Of a DNA stretch of 64,000 nucleotides, positions 48,060 through 56,010 are shown piece after piece. Made by a program: the position numbers and the translations under genes. The stretch's first letter is position 1. Every line of letters starts with the position of its first letter. Under the pieces are notes generated by a model, which did not search any database, was not told where the DNA came from, and saw nothing but the letters and a program-made list of their open reading frames with translations. The stretch comes from Sphaerisporangium perillae (GTDB lineage: Bacteria > Actinomycetota > Actinomycetes > Streptosporangiales > Streptosporangiaceae), in contig NZ_JALLPO010000017.1 of NCBI RefSeq assembly GCF_023276435.1, positions 1 to 64,000 on the forward strand, given 5' to 3'.

Positions 48060-48061
48060 CG
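47987..48061. repeat. 36-bp direct duplication at the maturation gene start
   Basis: Copies at 47987-48022 and 48026-48061 match at 35 of 36 bases, with a period of 39. Each includes the ATG and MTDGQV coding sequence, so the protein begins MTDGQVPADAVPT followed by MTDGQVLADAVRL. A recent duplication is likely. Confidence 0.85.
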
Positions 48062-49030
48062 CTTCTTCCCCTCCATGAGAAGGTCGCCGACCGCCGCGCT
48101 GATGGGCAGGCCGGTCGCCGCCTCGATCCACAGGAACTGCCCGTTCGGGTTGATCTCCAGGAAGACGTACCGGCCGTCGGGGGTGAGGATCAGGTCGATC
48201 GCCCCGTAGGTGAGCCCGAGCGATTCGACCAGGGCCACGCAGCGCGCGGACGTCTCGCCGGGCAGGTCGTGCTCCATGATCGGTGTGGCGCCGGGGTCGT
48301 AGTGCCGCCAGTCGTACTTGGTGTGGTTGCTCACCTGCGAGTGGATCTCCGCCGCGAAGACCCGCGTCCCGGCGACCGTCACCCGGATCTCGACCCGCTT
48401 GGGCACGTAGGCCTGCGCGATGACCGGGCAGAAGCGCAGCGCGCCGGCGTAGCCCACATCGGCGGTGGACACCGGGGCGGCGAACCGGCCGAACCGCTCG
48501 TCCGTGCCTTCGGGCTGGTTGCCGTGGACCGGCTTGGTGATCACGCGTCCCTCGTGCCGGTCATAGAAGTCCAGGAACGTCTCGGGGTCGGTCGTCACGA
48601 GCGTCGCGGGAAGCTCGAAGCCCAGCCGCCGGGCCTGTTCAAGCTGGTACGGCTTGCGCCCGGCGCGGTCGATGACGGGCCTGGACGCGGGGACCGCGAG
48701 GCAGTCGAGGCTGTCCCACAGGCTCTCGGAGACGACGCGGCACTCCTCTTCGACGTACGCGGCGTAGGGCCGGGACGCGATCTCCGGGTGCGCGACGGGA
48801 TTCATGGGGCGCCGGTACCAGAACGCGGTCACCTCGTCGAGGGCCACCCGGCGGCCGCCGCCGTGGAGCACCCTGCGCGCCGGCCCGGTCTCCGGGTGGG
48901 CGATCTCCAGGGTGGCCTGGGTGGGATAGGCGGCCGGGTCGAAGACGACGACGTCCGCTCCGCCAGCCGACAGGAGGTCGACGACCTGTTCGGCGTGCTC
49001 GTCGCCGTCACAGGTCAGAACGAGAATCAT
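48056..49030 (-). CDS. ATP-grasp peptide ligase (MvdD-like RiPP maturase)
   Basis: This 324-residue ATP-grasp enzyme resembles the MvdC/MvdD and SAV_5884-type families that form ester or amide crosslinks in ribosomal peptides. Features: an N-terminal pre-ATP-grasp domain (LVLTCDGDEHAEQVVDLL, AFWYRRP), the ATP-binding Lys in VITKPVHGNQ, VIAQAYVPKRVEIRVTV, GAIDLILTPDG and the metal-binding FLEINPNGQF. ATG 49030 has GGGGGAG eight bases upstream. The precursor gene is 119 bases upstream and the maturation protein overlaps its end. Confidence 0.88.
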   Translation of the reverse strand: MILVLTCDGDEHAEQVVDLLSAGGADVVVFDPAAYPTQATLEIAHPETGPARRVLHGGGRRVALDEVTAFWYRRPMNPVAHPEIASRPYAAYVEEECRVVSESLWDSLDCLAVPASRPVIDRAGRKPYQLEQARRLGFELPATLVTTDPETFLDFYDRHEGRVITKPVHGNQPEGTDERFGRFAAPVSTADVGYAGALRFCPVIAQAYVPKRVEIRVTVAGTRVFAAEIHSQVSNHTKYDWRHYDPGATPIMEHDLPGETSARCVALVESLGLTYGAIDLILTPDGRYVFLEINPNGQFLWIEAATGLPISAAVGDLLMEGKKR

Positions 49031-49115
49031 CGGCGAGCTCCCCCGGTCTCCGCTGCTCTCTGACTCGATCGGCCGGGAGGAGGGAGCTTGCCGGCTCCCC
49101 GGTCCCCCCGGGGAC

Positions 49116-49142
49116 GGGGGCGCGGCGACGGGCCGCGCCCCC
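49116..49142 (-). terminator. Attenuator-like hairpin between precursor and ATP-grasp genes
   Basis: GGGGGCGCGGC (49116-49126), a five-base loop and GCCGCGCCCCC (49132-49142) form an 11-bp perfect stem, seven bases after the precursor stop codon. Partial termination here would make more precursor than enzyme message. Two weaker GC stems lie between it and the ATP-grasp start. Confidence 0.65.
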
Positions 49143-49149
49143 TGCCACC

Positions 49150-49299
49150 TCAGTTCGAGTCGCCCGAGGTGTGGGTGTGGCCACCGTGGATGACGATGAC
49201 CTGGCTCTTGGCGCCGCCGCTGACCTGCAGAAGCTGGCTCTCGTCGAGCTCGGCGCCCAGCGCCGCGATGTCGTTGAGTGAGGTACGCGTCTTGCTCAT
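49150..49299 (-). CDS. RiPP precursor peptide, 49 aa (graspetide candidate)
   Basis: This 49-residue peptide has a leader MSKTRTSLNDIAALGAELDE and a double-glycine motif at 28-29 (LLQVSGG), the usual leader end in many RiPPs. The proposed core is residues 30-49: AKSQVIVIHGGHTHTSGDSN. It has hydroxyl donors (S32, T42, T44, S45, S48) and one acidic acceptor (D47), as needed for an ATP-grasp ester ring. A second GG at 39-40 could be an alternative cleavage site. ATG 49299 follows GGTGGA; a longer frame upstream has no ribosome site. No export or C39 peptidase gene is adjacent. Confidence 0.75.
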   Translation of the reverse strand: MSKTRTSLNDIAALGAELDESQLLQVSGGAKSQVIVIHGGHTHTSGDSN

Positions 49300-49500
49300 G
49301 GCAATCCACCCGTCTGTCGTTCGTACGGAACACCCGATGTGTCCCGTTCCCCGGAAGAAATTAAGCGGGTGGCACACTCAGGAGCGTCCCTCGCGCGGAT
49401 GATCGCCGATCACCCGTCAGGCGGACGGATCCGAACTCGAGCGGACGTCTCGCCCCGATCAGTAGGTGTCAGGCCGGACGAAGCCGGCCGAGCGGGTGGG

Positions 49501-50877
49501 TCAGCGGACGCGGGCGGCCACCCAGGGGCTCACGCGGACGACTCCGGCGAGGTTCTTGGTGTAGACCGGGGCGATCTTGACGACGTCGCCGGTGTGGGGG
49601 GCGTGCAGCATCTTGCCGTCGCCCCAGTAGATGGCCACGTGCGAGATGTACCCGGGGTTGGTCGGGTCGTTGCGCCAGAACAGCAGGTCTCCGGGCTGTG
49701 CCTGGGCGAGGGGGATCTGCGGCCCGGTCACCCACTGCTGGTGGGTCACCCGGGGCATGCGCACCCCTGCCTGGGCGAACGCCCACTGCACGAGCCCCGA
49801 GCAGTCGAAGGTGTCCGGCCCCTCGGCGCCCCAGACGTACGGCCGGCCGAGCTTGCCGACCGCGGCCGTCAGGGCCACCCGCATCTGGTCCTGCGACATG
49901 AAGGAGCTGACCGGCCAGTTGGTGCGCGCCTTGGCCGGAGGGGTGAGGACGGGGTTGATCAGGGCGACCTGGCTGCCCTTCGGCAGCACCTTGAGCAGCT
50001 GGAGGCGGAGCCGGGTCGAGTCGGCGCCGGGCGCGCTGACGACGAGCGCGTTGTGCTCGGGGATGCCCAGCGACTTGGCGACGTCCCGGGACACCACGGC
50101 GTTGATCATGCCCATGCCCATGGTGGCGTACGCGCCGACGCGGAGCTTCCTGCCGCCCCCGTTGACGGTGGAGCCGAGCGCCACCCCGCCGTCGTTGCCG
50201 AGGATGAACGAGACGGCGACGTCGCCCGCCGCGACGCTGTTCCACAGGACGTCGGAGCGGGCGGTGGCGCGCGGGGTGTACGCGCGGAACGTGGAGGGGT
50301 TCACACCCATGGTCTGCACGCGTTTGCCGTCCATCATCACGTCGGCGGCGTCCACGACCTCGACCGCCTTGACCCCCTTGCGCGCCTTGACCCTGTGGAC
50401 GGCCGCCGCGGACAGCGGGCGGGGCGCGACGACGAACAGCTGGGGCTTGCGCAGCTCGGCCAGCGGCGTGACCTGCGTGGTGGTGGAGGCGAGCGGCGGG
50501 TCGGCGGCGCGGGCCGCCACGAGATCACGAGCCGCGAGATCGCGCGTGGACGCCAGGTCGCGCGCCTCGACGTACCCCGACTCGCGCTTGGCCGCGGCGT
50601 GCTGCGACGCTGCGACCGCCCGCGGATCGCGCTTGCCGAGTTCTCCGATGACCATCAGGTCGGCGGCCAGGACCGCGACGAGCCCGGCGGCGATGACCGG
50701 CACGGCGTGGCGCGGCAGCCGCGCCCGCGTGCGGCGGCGGCGCGGGACCCGGGGCCGGTAGCTCAGGTCCTCGCGGGCCTCCGCGAGCGCGCCGCTCAGG
50801 TAGCCGCGGGCGGAGCTCACGCTGCGGGTGAGGCTCTCTCGGACGACGGTCGAGCCACGCGGTCGCCGATCGAGCAC
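49501..50877 (-). CDS. NlpC/P60 family cell-wall hydrolase
   Basis: This 458-residue protein has a basic N-terminus, one membrane anchor (VPVIAAGLVAVLAADLMVIG), an extracytoplasmic region of about 250 residues and a C-terminal NlpC/P60 domain. The catalytic Cys is in DTFDCSGLVQWAF and the His in GYISHVAIYWGDGKMLHAPH. It should cleave peptidoglycan stem peptides. GTG 50877 is preferred because AAGGGGTGGA precedes it; ATG 50916 has no ribosome site. It is upstream of the RiPP cassette on the same strand with about 200 bases between, but is probably a separate cell-wall gene. Confidence 0.9.
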   Translation of the reverse strand: MLDRRPRGSTVVRESLTRSVSSARGYLSGALAEAREDLSYRPRVPRRRRTRARLPRHAVPVIAAGLVAVLAADLMVIGELGKRDPRAVAASQHAAAKRESGYVEARDLASTRDLAARDLVAARAADPPLASTTTQVTPLAELRKPQLFVVAPRPLSAAAVHRVKARKGVKAVEVVDAADVMMDGKRVQTMGVNPSTFRAYTPRATARSDVLWNSVAAGDVAVSFILGNDGGVALGSTVNGGGRKLRVGAYATMGMGMINAVVSRDVAKSLGIPEHNALVVSAPGADSTRLRLQLLKVLPKGSQVALINPVLTPPAKARTNWPVSSFMSQDQMRVALTAAVGKLGRPYVWGAEGPDTFDCSGLVQWAFAQAGVRMPRVTHQQWVTGPQIPLAQAQPGDLLFWRNDPTNPGYISHVAIYWGDGKMLHAPHTGDVVKIAPVYTKNLAGVVRVSPWVAARVR

Positions 50878-51061
50878 GTTCCACCCCTTCTCGCGCTGAT
50901 TTTCACGGTCGAGCATCGCCGATGCATCAACGAGGGTGCCGCATGCCCGCTGGATACGTCCAGGCGTGCACCGGAACGTGCGGGCGTATGTCGTCCCCGT
51001 CCATGCCTGATTGTCCCGAAGTCGGCGCCGGATGTCCGGTGATTGGCCCACAATCAGCCGA

Positions 51062-51090
51062 GATCCGCCGGAGTCGTACTCCGGCGGATC
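51062..51090 (-). terminator. Hairpin downstream of greA
   Basis: GATCCGCCGGAGT (51062-51074) and ACTCCGGCGGATC (51078-51090) pair over 13 bases with a CGT loop. It is 52 bases beyond the greA stop on the minus strand and ahead of the NlpC/P60 gene. This is a strong terminator stem without a T tract. Confidence 0.7.
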
Positions 51091-51142
51091 ATGTCACGGG
51101 CTCTGGACGCGCCCGTCGACCGGGCGGGATCGGCCGCCGGGC

Positions 51143-51643
51143 TCAGTTGCCGATGTACGGCACGGCCTCGAGGATCTCCACGGTGTTCTGCCTGCCGTTG
51201 GGCAGCGTATAGGTGGCCCTCTCGCCGATCTTCTTGCCGTTGATCGCGGCGCCGAGCGGGGAGCGGGGCGAGTAGACGTCGATCGGGGCGCCGCTCTCCT
51301 CGCGGGAGGCCAGCAGGAAGGTGACCTCGTCCTCGTCGCCGTCGAACCGGATGGTCACGGTCATGCCGGGGCCGACCACGCCCTCGGCGCGGGGGGCCTC
51401 GCCCACTCTCGCCTGATCGAGGAGCTGGCGGAGCTGGAGGATGCGGCCCTCCATCTTCCCCTGCTCCTCCTTGGCGGCGTGGTATCCGCCGTTCTCCTTG
51501 AGGTCGCCTTCTTCGCGGGCGGCTTCGATCTTCTTGGCGATGTCGACGCGCCCGGGCCCCGAGAGATACTCAAACTCCGCCCTCAGGCGGTCGTACGCCT
51601 CCTGGGTCAGCCAGGTGACGTTCTCTTCGCGGGAGTCGACCAC
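51143..51643 (-). CDS. greA: Transcription elongation factor GreA
   Basis: This 166-residue protein rescues backtracked RNA polymerase by stimulating transcript cleavage. The N-terminal coiled coil ends in the family motif DLKENGGYHAAKEEQG with the acidic tip, and the C-terminal domain has SPLGAAINGKKIGE. The GTG start is backed by AAGGAG. It precedes a terminator-like hairpin and follows the DUF4307 gene, as in the recalled Rv1080c-Rv1081c pair. Confidence 0.96.
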   Translation of the reverse strand: MVDSREENVTWLTQEAYDRLRAEFEYLSGPGRVDIAKKIEAAREEGDLKENGGYHAAKEEQGKMEGRILQLRQLLDQARVGEAPRAEGVVGPGMTVTIRFDGDEDEVTFLLASREESGAPIDVYSPRSPLGAAINGKKIGERATYTLPNGRQNTVEILEAVPYIGN

Positions 51644-51732
51644 GGGTTCTCCTTGCGTACTCGTGAGAGCTGCGAGCGTCCGAATTCCGGGAGACTAACA
51701 AATTAACCCGGCCGGACGCTTTCCCAAAAGTC

Positions 51733-52170
51733 TCATTGTACGAGATAGCAGTACTGGACGTGGCCCGAAGTGGCGCGAGCGCTGGTGTGCAGCCGCTCCG
51801 TCAGCCGGACGTCGGACTCTCCTCGGGGGAGGGTGACGTCGCGGGTGCCGACCTCGACATGCTCGACGTCGGTGGCCCGCAGCCTGCACACCGCCGCCTG
51901 GTCGGCGGGCTTGTGCGCTTGGAAGGTTACCGTGACCAAGCTCGGATCGACGACTTCGAAAGAGATCACTTCCGTGAGCACGTCCGGATTTCCCCTCGCG
52001 GCCATCATGACGTAGCCCCAGCCACCCATGGCGAACGCGATAAAGATCCCGATGACGACGAAGGCAATCGATCGTCCGGTGCGCCCGGAAGTGGTGGGAC
52101 GCTCCGGGAAAGAGTCTGGGGTCCCTAGGATCGGCCCGTCCACGTGCGGACCGACGACTCTATCGGTCAT
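51733..52170 (-). CDS. DUF4307 membrane protein
   Basis: This 145-residue protein has one membrane span (IAFVVIGIFIAFAMGGWGYV, residues 34-54) and a predicted outer domain with VTVTFQAHKPADQAAVCRLRA (a 21-residue region near position 80) and a paired Cys near the C-terminus (HVQYCYLV). It resembles DUF4307, conserved between greA and mca in actinobacteria. Function is unknown. It is divergent from mca with 133 bases between. Confidence 0.8.
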   Translation of the reverse strand: MTDRVVGPHVDGPILGTPDSFPERPTTSGRTGRSIAFVVIGIFIAFAMGGWGYVMMAARGNPDVLTEVISFEVVDPSLVTVTFQAHKPADQAAVCRLRATDVEHVEVGTRDVTLPRGESDVRLTERLHTSARATSGHVQYCYLVQ

Positions 52171-52303
52171 GGTGGAATCTCCCAGCGGTCCCTCGTCGTT
52201 GCACGAGACAATTGTCCCCTGCGGAGGCTCCGCTCTACGCGCCGCCCCCAGAGAAAATAGCCTCTCTGGGGTACCGGCCTGGACACTTGAGGAGAACCGA
52301 GCC

Positions 52304-53188
52304 GTGAGTGCACCACTGAGGTTGATGGCCGTTCACGCCCATCCCGACGACGAGTCGAGCAAGGGCGCGGCCACGATGGCCCGCTATGCGGCCGCGGGCG
52401 CTGAAGTGCTGGTTTGCACATGTACAGGTGGCGAACGCGGCTCGATCTTGAATCCCAAGATGGAGCGGCCGGACATCCTTGAGAACATCACCGAGGTGCG
52501 CCGCCAGGAGATGGAGCGAGCCAGGGAGATCCTGGGCGTCCAGCAGAGCTTCCTCGGCTTCGTCGACTCGGGGCTGCCCGACGACGAGAGCGAGCCGCTG
52601 CCTGAGGGATGTTTCGCGCTGCAGCCGCTGGAGGTGGCCACCGCCCCCCTTGTCGCGGCCGTACGGGCGTTCAGGCCGCATGTGATCTTGACCTATGACG
52701 ACGACGGCGGCTACCCCCACCCCGACCACATCATGACGAACAAGGTGTCGGTGGAGGCCTTCGAGGCGGCGGGCGATCCGGACCGCTATGTCGGCCTCGG
52801 TGAGCCGTGGCAGCCGCTCAAGCTCTACTACCACATGGGCTTCACCCGGGCGCGGTTCGAGGCGCTCCACGACGCCATGAACGACCGCGGCATGGGCTCG
52901 CCGTACGGCGACTGGATCGCCCGCTGGGAGGACCGCCCCCAGAAGTGGGAGGTCACCACCCGGGTGCCCTGCGGCGACTACTTCGAGACCCGCGACCTGG
53001 CGCTGCTCGCCCACGCGACCCAGGTCGACCCCGACGGCTTCTGGTTCGTCTGCCCCCGCGAGCTGCAGGAGGAGATCTGGCCGACCGAGGACTACCACCT
53101 GGCCCGGTCGCTGGTCGACACCGAGCTGCCGGAGGACGACCTGTTCGCCGGCATCCACGCGGGTGAGGTGTCACACGCCAACCGCTGA
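52304..53188 (+). CDS. mca: Mycothiol S-conjugate amidase Mca
   Basis: This 294-residue zinc amidase cleaves mycothiol conjugates so that toxic electrophiles leave as mercapturates. The LmbE/PIG-L fold is shown by VHAHPDDESS (His13, Asp16) and GYPHPDHIMT (His142), the zinc ligands. CTCTGGERG is also conserved. GTG 52304 is selected because GAGGAGAA precedes it; upstream in-frame sequence overlaps the divergent promoter region. Its presence implies the mycothiol pathway. Confidence 0.95.
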   Translation: MSAPLRLMAVHAHPDDESSKGAATMARYAAAGAEVLVCTCTGGERGSILNPKMERPDILENITEVRRQEMERAREILGVQQSFLGFVDSGLPDDESEPLPEGCFALQPLEVATAPLVAAVRAFRPHVILTYDDDGGYPHPDHIMTNKVSVEAFEAAGDPDRYVGLGEPWQPLKLYYHMGFTRARFEALHDAMNDRGMGSPYGDWIARWEDRPQKWEVTTRVPCGDYFETRDLALLAHATQVDPDGFWFVCPRELQEEIWPTEDYHLARSLVDTELPEDDLFAGIHAGEVSHANR

Positions 53189-53222
53189 CAGGGGTGAGGC
53201 CCCCAGGTGGGAGACTTGACGC

Positions 53223-53465
53223 GTGACTGATTTCACCGCACACGCCGCCGCCACCACGCTGGGGGCCGCCGCTCCGGCCACTCCGGTCGGTCCCGGTCTC
53301 CTCGGCTTCCTCGTCGTGGCCGCGATCGGCGTCGCGCTGTACTTCCTGGTGAAGTCGATGAACCGGCAGATGTCCAAGATCGAGGTCCCGCACGAGGCCG
53401 ATCTGGACAAGCCCGGGCACGCCGAGACGCCAGGATCCACGCCGCGGGCCGACGGCTCCCACTGA
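53223..53465 (+). CDS. Small membrane protein downstream of mca
   Basis: This 80-residue protein has one membrane span (LLGFLVVAAIGVALYFLV, about residues 27-44) and a short acidic tail. Its position just after mca matches the small protein Rv1083 recalled for mycobacteria and similar genes in Streptomyces. Function is unknown. The GTG start lies 34 bases after the mca stop, so it is probably co-transcribed. Confidence 0.7.
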   Translation: MTDFTAHAAATTLGAAAPATPVGPGLLGFLVVAAIGVALYFLVKSMNRQMSKIEVPHEADLDKPGHAETPGSTPRADGSH

Positions 53466-53559
53466 ACGACGGATCCCGCCGGCCTGGCCGATCCCGGCCG
53501 GCGAGTCCCACTGATCACCATGCCCGGCTGACCGCCGCGCGCCGCGAAAGGATGCTCGC

Positions 53560-53874
53560 TTGAACGACACGGTCGAGGTGGCCGACAACCCCGGCGCGGA
53601 CCGCTACGAGATCACGGTGGGCGGCCGGCTCGCCGGCTTCGCCGAGTACCGCAGGCGGCCGGGACGGATCGTCTTCACCCACACCGAGGTGGGCGACGAG
53701 TTCGAGGGCCAGGGCCTGGGGAGCCGCCTGATCGGCGACGCGCTCGACGCGGCGCGCGCCGCGGGCGTGTCGGTCGTGCCCGTCTGCCCCTTCGTCGCGC
53801 GCTACATCGAGCGCCACCCCGAGTACGGCGACCTGGTCGCGAAGCCGTCCGGCTCGGCGGAGCACACGCACTAA
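53560..53874 (+). CDS. GNAT-type N-acetyltransferase (YidJ/Gtf-like)
   Basis: This 104-residue protein fits the small GCN5-related acetyltransferase family: GRLAGFAEYRRRPGRIVFTHTEV, then the acetyl-CoA loop FEGQGLGSRLIGDALD, and PVCPFVARYIERHPEY. The substrate is unknown. TTG at 53560 is the likely start because AAAGG is eight bases upstream; an ATG at 53552 reads straight into a stop. Its last codons are duplicated beyond the stop (next feature). It follows the small membrane protein by 95 bases. Confidence 0.82.
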   Translation: MNDTVEVADNPGADRYEITVGGRLAGFAEYRRRPGRIVFTHTEVGDEFEGQGLGSRLIGDALDAARAAGVSVVPVCPFVARYIERHPEYGDLVAKPSGSAEHTH

Positions 53875-53897
53875 GACTCGGCGGAGCACACGCACTA
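53853..53897. repeat. Duplicated gene end, 21-bp copies with 24-bp period
   Basis: CTCGGCGGAGCACACGCACTA occurs at 53853-53873 and 53877-53897. The first copy ends the acetyltransferase (SAEHTH, TAA) and the second recreates the same ending after it with TAG. This looks like a recent slippage duplication. Confidence 0.9.
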
Positions 53898-53988
53898 GTC
53901 TAGGAGCGGAGGCCGGCGAGAGCCGGGCGTCCCGAAGCCGAGGTCAGACAGGCGGAGAGCCGGGACCGGCCGGAGGGCCGGGCCGGGC

Positions 53989-55134
53989 TCACTCGGGCGA
54001 CCACGCCCGTTCCAGGGACTTCGGCAGGCCCCACCAGCCGAGCGGGGTGAGGATGTCCTTCTCGTCCACGATGCCGAGCTCCTGCCACAGTGGCGTCACG
54101 GACGTGAACAGCGTCTCGGTGGTCTCCAGGTCCTCGGGGTCGTCCATGTCGACGTCGATGTCCGTGGACTCGGCGACCAGCCGCGCGATGCGCTCCGGCG
54201 ACGCCAGCACTCCGGGGCCGCGCCGGGCCAGCGCCGCCACGGTGGCGAGCCAGTCGGCGTGGTGGATGGTGCAGAGGGCGGCGAGCGCCGCGTCCTCCTG
54301 GCTGAGCTCGCCTTCGAGGTCCCAGAACTGGTGCTCGTCGTCCTCCTGCAGGTCGGAGACGGGCGAGGCGACCCCGGCCGCGACCGTGAGCCACAGTTCG
54401 GTGTCGTTCTCGGGCAGCGGCCCGCCGTCGAGCCCGGCGCAGGCCCGCAGCACGTTTCCCGGGTAGCCGGGCTGTGACAGCAGCGCGCGGAGCCGGTGGG
54501 CCGCGGCCTCGAGGTCGGCCGAGGGCAGGGTCGGCTCGGGCAGGTCGGCGAGGACGCGGTGCAGCTCGCCGAGCGCGAACGCCTCCTCCTCGTCCCAGGA
54601 GGCGAACAGTTCCTCGTCCAGCTCGTCGCTGACCACGACGATCGGGACGCGGCCGTCGGGCAGGGCGGTGGCGAGCCAGCGGTCCTGGATGCGCTCGTAG
54701 ACGTCGCGGGCCTCCGCGTCGCCGGCCGCGAGCCGGTCGGGGTCGATCTCGCCGGCGGCGACCTGTTCCTCCAGGTGGGCCACGAGCCGGTCGTACAGCT
54801 CCGAGGCCACGGGGCCGCGCTCGTCCTCCTCGGGCCAGACGAAGTAGGCGCGGGTGATCAGGATCGGCTCGGTGCCGGTCGCCTCGAGCCACCGCTGGAC
54901 GTCACCGACCGTCGCCACGCCGTTCTCGATGCCGGCGAGGGCGGCCTTCGCGGATTCCCAGAACGCGACCGACAGGGGATTGCCCGCCGCCATCATCGCG
55001 CGGCGAAGATCGGGGATGGCCACCAGTGCCTGGCCGCTGGGGACGGCGAGCAGCGCCCGGGCGACGTCCCGCCGGGTCAGGCGAGCCGGGGGCCTACCTG
55101 CGTGTTCGCTGACGAAGTCCAGATCCACTGTCAC
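53989..55134 (-). CDS. Large acidic hypothetical protein
   Basis: This 381-residue acidic protein was not recognised. Visible features: an N-terminal RLTRRDVARALLAVPSGQALV, a helix-rich middle with many Glu and Asp (AYFVWPEEDERGPVASELYDRL), DDEHQFWDLEGELSQEDAAL, and the C-terminal LTPLGWWGLPKSLERAWSPE. There is no signal peptide or membrane span. GTG 55134 is chosen because the upstream frame has no similarity to a coding start; it lacks a clear ribosome site. It is convergent with the GNAT gene. Confidence 0.6.
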   Translation of the reverse strand: MTVDLDFVSEHAGRPPARLTRRDVARALLAVPSGQALVAIPDLRRAMMAAGNPLSVAFWESAKAALAGIENGVATVGDVQRWLEATGTEPILITRAYFVWPEEDERGPVASELYDRLVAHLEEQVAAGEIDPDRLAAGDAEARDVYERIQDRWLATALPDGRVPIVVVSDELDEELFASWDEEEAFALGELHRVLADLPEPTLPSADLEAAAHRLRALLSQPGYPGNVLRACAGLDGGPLPENDTELWLTVAAGVASPVSDLQEDDEHQFWDLEGELSQEDAALAALCTIHHADWLATVAALARRGPGVLASPERIARLVAESTDIDVDMDDPEDLETTETLFTSVTPLWQELGIVDEKDILTPLGWWGLPKSLERAWSPE

Positions 55135-55242
55135 GTCCCGTGAGCCTACGCCCCTGCGCGGAATGGCGACAGCATGACGATCCCGGGCACACGGCGACCG
55201 GCGGCGGCCGGGATCCATCAACCGGACGATGAGCCACATAAG

Positions 55243-55256
55243 GGGACGAAAGTCCC
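55243..55256. promoter_or_regulatory. Candidate DevR/DosR box
   Basis: GGGACGAAAGTCCC matches the DevR (DosR) core GGGACTWWAGTCCC at all but one position. It lies 67-80 bases upstream of the His/Met-rich protein start, a usual distance for an activator. DevR controls hypoxia genes in mycobacteria, including a P-type ATPase. Confidence 0.55.
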
Positions 55257-55322
55257 TAGTAACGGTCACTGGACTGGGCAAAGGGTGAATAGAGGAGATT
55301 GCTTCCGACCCGAGGAGGGGCC

Positions 55323-55910
55323 ATGACCGTGAGCCAGACGTCGCGAGAGAGCCGTGGCACACCATCGACGTCCGCTTCCGACGGCGATCTCATCCACCTG
55401 GACACTCCTGTCGTCAGCCTCCACGTCCACCGCCCTCACATGCCGAAGATGCCTCGCATGCTGGGCATGCGCCGCATGTCGCGCGAGCCGACCCCTCGGG
55501 GCCAGGAGATGAACCGCGCGGTGGAGACGGCCAGGACGTTCCTCCCGCCGCCGGACCGCCTCGCGTACTACAGCGGGCTCACCCTGCTCGCGGCCTTCGG
55601 GCTGGTGGAGTGGCCGATCGCGGCCGCGATCGGAGCCGGGACCGTCATCGCGACACGGGCCTGCTCCCGGCAGCAGCCCTCCATGGGGGCCGCCGAGCCC
55701 ACCACGAGGCCGTCGTCGCGGGCCCGGACCACCACGCCGACGACCACCGAACCGACTGCGCGGCCGACCACACGGACGCGAGCCCGGACGACCACCCCTT
55801 CCGCCCGTGCCACCCGGGCGACCACCGCCACGCCGCGGACGTCCAGGACGGCCACCCGGTCCGCCACTCGCACAGGAACCGCAACGACCAAGCCAGCAAG
55901 TGAGACGTAG
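55323..55910 (+). CDS. His/Met-rich membrane protein with Thr/Arg-rich tail
   Basis: This 195-residue protein was not assigned to a family. Residues 33-52 hold a His/Met cluster (SLHVHRPHMPKMPRMLGMRR) that could bind a soft metal. One or two membrane helices lie at about 84-112 (LTLLAAFGLVEWPIAAAIGAG, in part), and residues 120-195 are a low-complexity Thr/Arg/Pro/Ala tail. ATG 55323 has GAGGAGG upstream. A P-type ATPase follows on the same strand, so a partner role in metal handling is possible but not shown. Confidence 0.6.
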   Translation: MTVSQTSRESRGTPSTSASDGDLIHLDTPVVSLHVHRPHMPKMPRMLGMRRMSREPTPRGQEMNRAVETARTFLPPPDRLAYYSGLTLLAAFGLVEWPIAAAIGAGTVIATRACSRQQPSMGAAEPTTRPSSRARTTTPTTTEPTARPTTRTRARTTTPSARATRATTATPRTSRTATRSATRTGTATTKPASET

Positions 55911-55950
55911 AGGGTTCAACTCCCTGACCTGGGCATACTTAGGGTCGAAT

Positions 55951-55979
55951 GATCAGGTCGCCTGCCAGGCAGCCTGATC
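55951..55979. promoter_or_regulatory. Intercistronic hairpin before the P-type ATPase
   Basis: GATCAGG, TC, GCCTG, C, CAGGC, AG, CCTGATC forms a 12-pair stem with a two-base internal loop. It lies between the His/Met-rich gene and the ATPase ribosome site at 56002-56007. It could attenuate or stabilise the message. Confidence 0.5.
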
Positions 55980-56010
55980 GGCGTGTCTGCTCGGGGTCCC
56001 TGGAGGCGTT

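Noticed and set aside
49501-50877. NlpC/P60 protein as the RiPP leader peptidase
   Set aside because: It is secreted and membrane-anchored, separated by 200 bases, and of a type that cuts peptidoglycan; there is no specific reason to link it to the peptide.
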